Origin: an uncultured Gammaproteobacteria bacterium
GTDB taxonomy: Bacteria > Pseudomonadota > Gammaproteobacteria > Steroidobacterales > GCA-2729495
Length of the DNA stretch: 11,866 nucleotides
NCBI GenBank assembly: GCA_937958785.1
Contig: CALGMY010000020.1
Coordinates: forward strand, 1 to 11,866
Reading direction: 5' to 3'
Of the stretch, positions 7,175-11,866 are shown piece after piece (position 1 is the stretch's first letter; each line of letters begins with the position of its first letter). The translations under genes and the position numbers were made by a program. Under the pieces are notes generated by a model. That model saw only the letters and a program-made list of their open reading frames with translations, had not been told where the DNA came from and ran no database searches.

Positions 7175-7774
7175 TCAGGGGCAGGCGCGTGGCAATGCAG
7201 CGAGCAGGGCGCGGGTAGCGGCGAATGCCGACACGAGTGCCGGCTGGTCGGACGCCCCCTCCGGCAGGTACACGCCGAAGAGGCTCCCGCCGTCCCCATC
7301 GACGAACGTGATGCCCCGCAGCGGTCCCGCCGCGCCGGCGAGCTCCACCGCGTAGATCGCGCCCATGAGGTCGGGGCGCAGGTGGCCGGCGAGACCGGCG
7401 CCGTCCTGCTTCAGGTTGAAGAACGCGCTCCTGGTGGAGGGCTCGCCGGGCGGGATCCGCCCCCGCACTTCCATCACGTTGCCGCCCTTCACCAGCACCG
7501 TGGTGGCATCGGGCCAGGCCTGCAGTGACTCCCAGACCTTCGGGAAGCCGGCGCCGGTGGTGCCGGTGGCCTCCTTGCCGGCCAGGGCGCTCAGCACCAC
7601 CGCCTCGCTGAGGCCCAGCTTGCCGGCGGCCATGAAGGTGGGCGGGGCCGGCGGCGTGGCGTAGGCGGCCCGGACCTGCGCGGCCTGTTCGGGCGTGGCG
7701 CAGAGGGACGGGGCGGCCAGGGCGGCGGGGCTGGCAGTGGCAACGAAAACAGCGGCGAGGAGGCGGCCAAGCAT
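7175..7774 (-). CDS. Exported HutX/ChuX-like putative haem-binding protein
   Basis: 199 residues with a clear signal peptide (1-20, ending AALA before APSLC). The body resembles the ChuX/HutX/HugX fold. It has an LGLSEAVVLSAL segment (53-64), KVWESLQAWPDATTVLVKGG (79-98), MEVRGRIPPGEP (101-112), AFFNLK (117-122), GHLRPDLMGAIYAVE (130-144) and an ITFVDGDGGSLFGVYLP strand pair (155-171). These correspond to the family's EVKGPLPPGSFGRGYFNL, GHI/LRAD and FFNADGEAMFKIFVGRD blocks. Known family members are cytoplasmic haem carriers, so the signal peptide is unusual. Haem binding is not shown and key ligands cannot be assigned from sequence alone. The gene follows higA by 51 bases on the same strand. 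A TAATAT lies 9 bases before the ATG and no Shine-Dalgarno is evident. Confidence 0.65.
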   Translation of the reverse strand: MLGRLLAAVFVATASPAALAAPSLCATPEQAAQVRAAYATPPAPPTFMAAGKLGLSEAVVLSALAGKEATGTTGAGFPKVWESLQAWPDATTVLVKGGNVMEVRGRIPPGEPSTRSAFFNLKQDGAGLAGHLRPDLMGAIYAVELAGAAGPLRGITFVDGDGGSLFGVYLPEGASDQPALVSAFAATRALLAALPRACP

Positions 7775-7777
7775 GGT

Positions 7778-7794
7778 GAGAGCATATTACTCTC
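7778..7794. promoter_or_regulatory. Inverted repeat and -10-like hexamer before the HutX-like gene
   Basis: The arms GAGAG and CTCTC (5+5, 7-base spacer) frame TAATAT on the minus strand (7784-7789), 9 bases before the ATG. This could be an operator over a -10 element. The -35 region is weak, and the arms are short enough to be coincidental. Confidence 0.3.
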
Positions 7795-7804
7795 GAGGCT
7801 GATA

Positions 7805-7820
7805 CGGGAAGCTGATCCCG
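7805..7820 (-). terminator. Short hairpin downstream of higA
   Basis: CGGGA and TCCCG form a 5-base-pair stem with a 6-base loop, just after the higA stop (7826-7828). No T-run follows on the minus strand, so this is at best a weak terminator. Confidence 0.2.
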
Positions 7821-7825
7821 CTGGC

Positions 7826-8110
7826 CTAGCCCCGATAGCGCCGGACCCGGATGCTGCCGGCTCGGGCCCGCGCCCTGGAGAGATCGTAGGCGGCCTGCAT
7901 CCGGACCCAGGCATCCGCCGTGCTGCCAAAGGCTTTCTCCAGGCGAATCGCCATTTCGGCCGAGAGGGCGGCCCGGCCGTTGATCAGACTGGACAGGGTC
8001 GGCCGGGACACGCCCAGGACCCGGGCAGCCTCGCTGACCGACAGTCCCAGCGGTTGCAGGCAAGCGCTCTGAATCAGTCGGCCCGGATGGGCGGGCGCCT
8101 TCATCGGCAT
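7826..8110 (-). CDS. higA: HigA-type antitoxin, XRE-family transcriptional regulator
   Basis: 94 residues. The N-terminus MPMKAPAHPGRLI is typical of HigA. A helix-turn-helix follows at about residues 24-45 (LSVSEAARVLGVSRPTLSSL), then the characteristic NGRAALSAEMAIRLEKAFG and ADAWVRMQAAYDL segments. The start at 8110 is supported by GAGGA about 8 bases upstream; this Shine-Dalgarno overlaps the higB stop, so the two are probably translationally linked. HigA neutralises HigB and represses its own promoter. The basic C-terminal tail (RARARAGSIRVRRYRG) is somewhat unusual. Confidence 0.9.
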   Translation of the reverse strand: MPMKAPAHPGRLIQSACLQPLGLSVSEAARVLGVSRPTLSSLINGRAALSAEMAIRLEKAFGSTADAWVRMQAAYDLSRARARAGSIRVRRYRG

Positions 8111-8121
8111 CGCAGGAATCC

Positions 8122-8400
8122 TCAGTGATAGTCCACCAGGTCAACGTCAAATACATCGCCGGCGAGCGCGACGAAAGTAATTCGCCAGTTGCCCGAAACC
8201 GCGATGCTCCAGGCGGGAGCCAGGTTGCCCTTGAGCTGGTGAAGCCTGAATCCGGGCAACGCCATGTCAAGCGGGCTATCGGCCACGTCGAGCAGGGTGA
8301 GGATCTCCCGCAACCGCTCCACCCGGGCCGGAGGCACTCCTCGAGCCGATCCGGTTTCGTAGAGCAACCGGAGCCCCTTGTGGCGGAAGCTCCGAATCAC
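8122..8400 (-). CDS. higB: HigB-type toxin, RelE-superfamily mRNA interferase
   Basis: 92 residues from GTG at 8400; an in-frame TAG at 8427 prevents much upstream extension. It matches the HigB/plasmid-maintenance killer family: IRSFRHKGLRLLYETGS at the N-terminus, FRLHQLKG (51-58), WSIAVSGNWRITF (64-76) and terminal VDLVDYH. H54, R73 and Y91-H92 are the expected active-site region. Such toxins cleave mRNA at the ribosome. Toxin precedes antitoxin, with an 11-base gap, as in HigBA systems. The gene appears full-length and intact. Confidence 0.92.
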   Translation of the reverse strand: MIRSFRHKGLRLLYETGSARGVPPARVERLREILTLLDVADSPLDMALPGFRLHQLKGNLAPAWSIAVSGNWRITFVALAGDVFDVDLVDYH

Positions 8401-8408
8401 TGCGCACC

Positions 8409-8429
8409 ATTGTAGCCTGATAGGCTACA
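8409..8429 (-). promoter_or_regulatory. higBA promoter region with perfect 8+8 palindrome (probable HigA operator)
   Basis: TGTAGCCT (8411-8418), a GAT spacer and AGGCTACA (8422-8429) form a perfect inverted repeat centred at 8420. A -10-like TACAAT on the minus strand (8409-8414) overlaps one arm, so a bound repressor would block RNA polymerase. The start of transcription would be near 8402, almost at the GTG. HigA autorepression is established for the family; binding to this exact site is inferred. Confidence 0.65.
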
Positions 8430-8546
8430 GCATTGCAGGTTGCCGCCGGGGTCCATGGAGCCGACTATGGCCCGTGACCAACGACGCCGTCTCGCCGCAA
8501 ATCTGGCCCGAGCGCAGGGATTTACCGACCCGCCTGGACAGGCGCC
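8430..8546. other. Spacer between the DUF1295 stop and the higBA promoter
   Basis: This 117-base non-coding stretch contains a CGCCT-GGAC-AGGCG hairpin (8531-8544) right after the DUF1295 stop. The hairpin could help end the lipid operon, but it is not followed by a T-run. Nothing else was recognised. Confidence 0.3.
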
Positions 8547-9311
8547 TCACGCCCGCGGTGGCAACGGCACGAACGCGCTCGTGCGCCGGATGTAGGCCTG
8601 GTACTCGGGGCGGCGCATGGCGATGTCCTTCTCCGTCAGCGCCACGCCCGACACCTTGAGCAGCAGGAAGGTCAGCAGCAGCGGGCCGGCGAGCGCCCAC
8701 CAGGCACCGCCGGCGAGGGCGATGAGACCGAGGCTCCACCACATCACCGTCTCGCCGAAGTAGTTGGGGTGGCGGCTGTAGCGCCAGAGGCCCTGGTCCA
8801 TGACCCGGCGGGCCGCGTCGGGGCGCTGCTGGAAGCGGGCCATCTGCAGGTCGGCGGCGGCCTGGATGATGAACCCCGCGAGCCAGAGCGCGACGGCAAG
8901 GAGGTCGAGGGGACCGAGCGGCGCTGAGGAGGTGGCGGCGCCGAGCAGTGGCAGCGCGATGATCGTGGCCAGCACGGCCTGCAGCCCGAACACGAGATAG
9001 AGGCTCTTGAAGCCGAAGTGCGGCTCGTTGCGCGCGCGGATCTCGCGGTAGCGCCGGTCCTCGGGCTGGCCCCGGCTGCGCCAGTAAATATGCAGTGCCA
9101 GGCGGACGGCCCAGAGCACCGCGAGCAGCACCGCGAGCGACCCCCGCTCGCCCGGTACGGAACCCAGGAACGCGGCGAGGCCGGCCGACGCCACGGCCGG
9201 GCCCCAGAAGATGTCCACGACGGCGACGTTGCGGAGCGGGAGGGAGATCAGCCAGGCCACGAACATCAGCATCGTGGTGGTGGCAAGGCCGGCGAGGAGA
9301 AGCTGGGCCAT
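8547..9311 (-). CDS. DUF1295 (steroid 5-alpha-reductase-like) membrane protein
   Basis: 254 residues with about six or seven hydrophobic segments. Hallmarks of the DUF1295 family, related to steroid reductases and isoprenylcysteine methyltransferases, are present. These are VVDIFWGP (31-38), GLWRYSRHPNYFGE (174-187) and the C-terminal TEKDIAMRRPEYQAYIRRTS (226-245). The HPNYFGE and RRPEY blocks probably bind a nucleotide cofactor. The gene follows the methyltransferase by 18 bases on the same strand and is therefore likely the last gene of a lipid-modification operon. Its substrate is unknown; reduction of a membrane lipid chain is an inference from context. No Shine-Dalgarno is visible; GATAAT lies 6 bases before the ATG, inside the palindrome CCGAT-T-ATCGG (9315-9325). 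Confidence 0.85.
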   Translation of the reverse strand: MAQLLLAGLATTTMLMFVAWLISLPLRNVAVVDIFWGPAVASAGLAAFLGSVPGERGSLAVLLAVLWAVRLALHIYWRSRGQPEDRRYREIRARNEPHFGFKSLYLVFGLQAVLATIIALPLLGAATSSAPLGPLDLLAVALWLAGFIIQAAADLQMARFQQRPDAARRVMDQGLWRYSRHPNYFGETVMWWSLGLIALAGGAWWALAGPLLLTFLLLKVSGVALTEKDIAMRRPEYQAYIRRTSAFVPLPPRA

Positions 9312-9329
9312 GGCCCGATTATCGGCCCG

Positions 9330-10358
9330 TTACCGGGCAAACCGGTAGTGGCCGACCAGCCACTCGGTGCCACCGGCGTAACCGAACAGCTCGGCAACGG
9401 CCATGAAGAACATCCGCCAGCGCTGGAACCAGAGCCGGCCCTCCGCGGGGCCGTAGGCCTGGTTGAGAACGGCCAGCACGGCCTCCCGTTCCCGGTCCTG
9501 GTTGACGAGCCAGTCGTTGGCCGTGCGCTCGTAGTGGGTGCCGGACACGCGCCACTGGTCGTCCAGGACGAGGTGCTCCTGGAAGTGCAGCAGGGTGTCC
9601 TCCGCGGGCATCAGCCCGCCGGTGAAGAAATGGCGGGCCATCCAGTCCGTGTCGCCCTCCACGGTGAAGGGGTACATCAGGGTGCGGTGGCAGAAGATGT
9701 GCACGAACAGCTTGCCGCCCGGTTCCAGCCAGCCGGCGATGCGCTCCATCAGCACCGCGTAGTTGCGCATGTGCTCGAACATCTCGACCGACACGACCCG
9801 GTCGAAGCGGGTGGCGGTGGTGAACACGTTGGCGTCCGCGGTGATGACCTCGACGTTGGCCAGCCCCCGCTCGCGGGCCCGGGCGAGGATGAAGTCGCGC
9901 TGGGAGGTGGAGTTGGACACGGCGGTGATGCGGCTCGCCGGGTAGGTGGCGGCCATCCACAGGGTCAGCGAGCCCCAGCCGCAACCGAGCTCGAGGATGC
10001 GCTGGCCATCTGCCAGCGCCGCGCGCTCCGCCGTAAGGCGCAGCATGGCCTCCTCCGCCTCGCCGAGGGTGCGGGCGCCGTCACCGTACCAGCAGCAGCT
10101 GTACTTGAGGTGGGGCCCGAGGACGCGCTGGAAGAACGCCGCTGGTACCTCGTAGTGCTGCTCGTTCGCCTTTGCCGTCTCGATGGCCACGGGGCTCTCG
10201 CGGAGCGCGGCGAGCTGCCGGCGGAAGCGCTCGAACTCGCCCTCGCCCCGGTCGCCGGACTCCGCCGCGAGGCGCCGGGCCATCAGCCGGCGCATGCCGA
10301 GTCGCGCCAGCGCGTCGGGCACGAGGCCCCGCTCGCAGAGGTCGATCGCGAGGCTCAC
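9330..10358 (-). CDS. CFA-synthase-like SAM-dependent lipid methyltransferase
   Basis: 342 residues from GTG 10358; the GTG overlaps the upstream TGA as GTGA, indicating translational coupling. GGGGGAG lies about 10 bases upstream. Class I methyltransferase motif I is ILELGCGWG (121-129). Family signatures include NEQHYEVPAAFF (65-76), HLKYSCCWY (83-91), VEMFEHMRNY (191-200), FVHIFCH (218-224) and THYERTANDW (274-283). E195, H220 and Y276 fall where the E. coli Cfa active site binds bicarbonate. The region before HYEV is about 40 residues shorter than in E. coli Cfa. It transfers a methylene or methyl to an unsaturated phospholipid acyl chain. With an FAD oxidoreductase divergent from it, a methyl-branched or furan fatty acid role (UfaM/TmsB-like) is as likely as plain cyclopropanation. 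Confidence 0.88.
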   Translation of the reverse strand: MSLAIDLCERGLVPDALARLGMRRLMARRLAAESGDRGEGEFERFRRQLAALRESPVAIETAKANEQHYEVPAAFFQRVLGPHLKYSCCWYGDGARTLGEAEEAMLRLTAERAALADGQRILELGCGWGSLTLWMAATYPASRITAVSNSTSQRDFILARARERGLANVEVITADANVFTTATRFDRVVSVEMFEHMRNYAVLMERIAGWLEPGGKLFVHIFCHRTLMYPFTVEGDTDWMARHFFTGGLMPAEDTLLHFQEHLVLDDQWRVSGTHYERTANDWLVNQDREREAVLAVLNQAYGPAEGRLWFQRWRMFFMAVAELFGYAGGTEWLVGHYRFAR

Positions 10359-10972
10359 CGGGCGGACGCTCCCCCCGCCTCGACGGCGCCGCGCACGGCC
10401 CGGACGATGGCACCGACCCCGGGCAGCTGCTCATGCAGGCCAGTGCCCGAGTCCCAGAAGTCCTTGTGGATCAGCACCCGGCCCTCCCCGTCGAAACGCA
10501 GTTGGGTGACCCCGTAGGTCACCACGGGCTCGCCGCCGTTCAGGCCCTCGGCAACGACGGTCATCCGCCAGCGCGCGTACCAGTCGATACCGGCGGGCGC
10601 CTGGTCCAGGAATTCCACCTTGAGCAGGCTGGCCTTTTCCATGGTGTGGGCGAAGTAGGCCTCGATCCGGTCCGCGCCGTCGATGCCGACGAGGGTGTCG
10701 TTCAGGTAGCCCCCGGGCGCGTACACGGCGGTGGTCTGTTCCCGCACCGAGGCCACGGTCATGCCGTCGAAGTAGCGCTGCAGGCGGCCGAAGGCCGCGG
10801 CGGCCTCCGTCGAGCCGGGCTGGAGCACCACGGCCAGCGGCGCGGTGCGCTCGAGGGCGCGCTCATAGGAGCCGTTGAGCGCAGTGAGCGGGGTGGGCGC
10901 CGCCCCGCAACCGCCCAGCAGGAGCCCGGCCACCGCCAGCCAGGCGAGGCTCTTCCCCGGTTTCGCCGTCAT
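10355..10972 (-). CDS. NTF2/SnoaL-like lipoprotein of the lipid-methylation operon
   Basis: 205 residues. I chose ATG 10972 because a strong AGGGGAG lies about 8 bases upstream and the protein then begins with a lipoprotein signal (LLLGGC, C22). The same frame is open to 11167, but that extension has no signal logic and would run over the control region. The body looks like a nuclear-transport-factor-2/SnoaL alpha+beta barrel: FGRLQRYFDGMTVASV (61-76), IEAYFAHTMEK (103-113) and HKDFWDSGTGLHEQLPGVG (169-187). The last motif recalls the NTF2-like proteins found in ChrR/CFA lipid loci. Its function there is unknown; lipid binding or delivery to the membrane enzymes is inferred. The stop overlaps the methyltransferase start (GTGA). 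Confidence 0.8.
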   Translation of the reverse strand: MTAKPGKSLAWLAVAGLLLGGCGAAPTPLTALNGSYERALERTAPLAVVLQPGSTEAAAAFGRLQRYFDGMTVASVREQTTAVYAPGGYLNDTLVGIDGADRIEAYFAHTMEKASLLKVEFLDQAPAGIDWYARWRMTVVAEGLNGGEPVVTYGVTQLRFDGEGRVLIHKDFWDSGTGLHEQLPGVGAIVRAVRGAVEAGGASAR

Positions 10973-11105
10973 CGCCGTACTCCCCTGCCCTCGTCGGGGA
11001 CAGCCTAGCGAGTTTCCCCCCTTGCTGGCTACGGAACATTCCTGAATCCAATTGGCATCCGGATACGTAACATGCCGCGGGAGCCAGCCACAGGACTGCT
11101 TGCGC
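10973..11105. promoter_or_regulatory. Divergent control region of the lipid-methylation locus
   Basis: This 133-base non-coding region lies between the minus-strand lipoprotein operon and the plus-strand FAD oxidoreductase. It contains a close series of palindromes: GGAACATTCC (11033-11042, with a two-base CA centre), CCAATTGG (11048-11055), ATCCGGAT (11057-11064), TACGTA (11064-11069) and CCGCGG (11075-11080). On the plus strand, GGAACATT followed after 17 bases by TCCGGA resembles a sigma-E/ECF-type promoter, but the fit is loose. Both strands need a promoter here; neither has a good sigma-70 box. Confidence 0.45.
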
Positions 11106-11866
11106 GTGCGGGTTGCAATCATCGGGACGGGAATCGCGGGCCTGTATGCGGCCCGGCGGCTGGGCAAGCACTGTGACCTGACACTCTACGAGGCCAACAG
11201 CCGGCCAGGGGGCCACAGCAACACGGTGGAGGTCGCCATGGACGGGCAGCGGCTCGCCATCGACACCGGCTTCATCGTCTACAACGAGCGCACCTACCCC
11301 GCATTCACGGCCCTCCTGGCCGAGCTCGGCGTGGCGACCCAGGCCAGCGACATGAGCTTCAGCTTCCGGTGTGCCATCAGCGGCCTCGAGTACCGGGGCG
11401 ACAACACCTTCGACGCGATCTTCGCCCAGCGCCGCAACGTCCTCCGCCCGTCCTTCCACCGCATGCTCCGGGACATCCTGCGCTTCAATGCCCTCGCCGG
11501 GGAGCTGGTGGCCGCGCCGCCGGAGGTCACGCTCGGCGACTTCCTCGCGGCCCACGGCTTCCGCGGGCGCATGGTGGACGACTACCTGCTGCCCATGGCC
11601 GGCGCGATCTGGTCCGCGGAGCCGTCCCGCATCCTCGCCTTTCCTGCCGGGCACTTCGGGCGCTTCTTCCGCAACCATGGCCTGCTGCAGGTGGATGACA
11701 GGCCGCAGTGGCGCACGATCCGCGGCGGCTCCCGGGAGTACGTCCGCGCCCTGCTCCGCCCGATCAGGGATCGCCTGCTGCTCGATTCACCCGTGGAATC
11801 GGTGCAGCGGCGCCCGGACAAGGTGGTGGTGAGGGCCCGGGGCCGGCCGGCGGCGGAGTACGACCA
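11106..11866 (+). CDS. FAD-dependent oxidoreductase, amine-oxidase-like (3' end beyond window)
   Basis: 253 codons are visible, open to the right edge. The N-terminus MRVAIIGTGIAGLYAARRL is a Rossmann FAD-binding motif (GxGxxG). It is followed by LYEANSRPGGHSNTV, the E-x(5)-GG-H segment of NAD/FAD amine oxidase-like proteins. Further family blocks are DTGFIVYNERTYPAF (59-73), YLLPMAGAIWS and IRGGSREYVRALL. GTG 11106 is chosen, with AGGA 10 bases upstream; TTG 11100 in the same frame is an alternative, 4 bases after AGGA. Members of this family neighbour CFA-like methyltransferases in many bacteria and, as UfaD/TmsA-like enzymes, oxidise or reduce methylated acyl chains. That role here is inferred from context. 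A DUF1365 gene often follows, but it would lie outside the window. Confidence 0.85.
   Translation, partial: MRVAIIGTGIAGLYAARRLGKHCDLTLYEANSRPGGHSNTVEVAMDGQRLAIDTGFIVYNERTYPAFTALLAELGVATQASDMSFSFRCAISGLEYRGDNTFDAIFAQRRNVLRPSFHRMLRDILRFNALAGELVAAPPEVTLGDFLAAHGFRGRMVDDYLLPMAGAIWSAEPSRILAFPAGHFGRFFRNHGLLQVDDRPQWRTIRGGSREYVRALLRPIRDRLLLDSPVESVQRRPDKVVVRARGRPAAEYD

Noticed and set aside
5255..7528. 757-codon plus-strand open frame
   Set aside because: It overlaps the transglycosylase in another frame and runs antisense to the membrane and HutX-like genes; the product is Arg/Pro/Gly-rich with no domain, as expected for a high-GC shadow frame.
8531..8544. Hairpin after DUF1295 as an intrinsic terminator
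   Set aside because: The stem is only 5 base pairs and no T-run follows on the minus strand; it is mentioned only within the spacer entry.
9018..10517. 499-codon plus-strand open frame
   Set aside because: It is antisense to DUF1295 and the methyltransferase, both of which have clear family motifs; it has no recognisable domain.
10973..11167. 65-codon N-terminal extension of the NTF2-like lipoprotein
   Set aside because: The internal ATG at 10972 has a strong Shine-Dalgarno and opens a lipoprotein signal; the extension would bury that signal and overlap the FAD gene start.
10863..11678. 271-codon minus-strand open frame
   Set aside because: It is antisense to the FAD oxidoreductase, whose GxGxxG and downstream motifs are clear.

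Overview
The window is a high-GC bacterial chromosome segment, most likely gammaproteobacterial. That inference rests on an MltB-type transglycosylase, a BepA-like M48 lipoprotein, a chromosomal HigBA pair, a REP-like palindrome of the Pseudomonas/Xanthomonas kind, and a gene set for CFA-type lipid methylation. No rRNA, tRNA, CRISPR array, transposase or integrase was seen. Both ends cut through genes.

Left third (1-3084, minus strand): one uninterrupted frame of at least 1028 codons runs off the left edge. It encodes an exported multidomain protein. In order it has a signal peptide, seven exact 50-residue RCC1 repeats (a predicted seven-bladed propeller), a fibronectin-III-like domain, three IPT/TIG-like domains each with a C-X7-C pair, and a lipase-like alpha/beta-hydrolase domain with a recognisable Ser-Asp-His triad. 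I do not know this architecture as a described system, and it is the most notable item here. The gene is visibly less GC-rich than its neighbours. A 274-base spacer with a REP-like element separates it from the next gene.

Middle (3359-8400): a BepA-like M48 metalloprotease/TPR lipoprotein is divergent from an exported lytic transglycosylase, so two envelope-maintenance genes share a 43-base intergenic region. The transglycosylase converges with an unrecognised eight-helix membrane protein, and their stop codons share a CTAG. Upstream of the membrane gene on the same strand lie an exported HutX/ChuX-like putative haem-binding protein and then a HigB-HigA toxin-antitoxin pair with a perfect 8+8 palindrome over its likely promoter.

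Right third (8547-11866): this is part of a lipid-modification locus. A minus-strand operon encodes an NTF2/SnoaL-like lipoprotein, a CFA-synthase-like methyltransferase and a DUF1295 membrane reductase-like protein. It is divergent from an FAD-dependent oxidoreductase that is cut by the right edge. The combination matches loci that make methyl-branched, cyclopropane or furan fatty acids. The 133-base divergent control region holds a striking run of short palindromes.

Several genes (M48, HigB, the HutX-like gene, DUF1295) have a -10-like AT-rich hexamer only 6-9 bases before the start codon and lack a good Shine-Dalgarno, which suggests leaderless transcripts.
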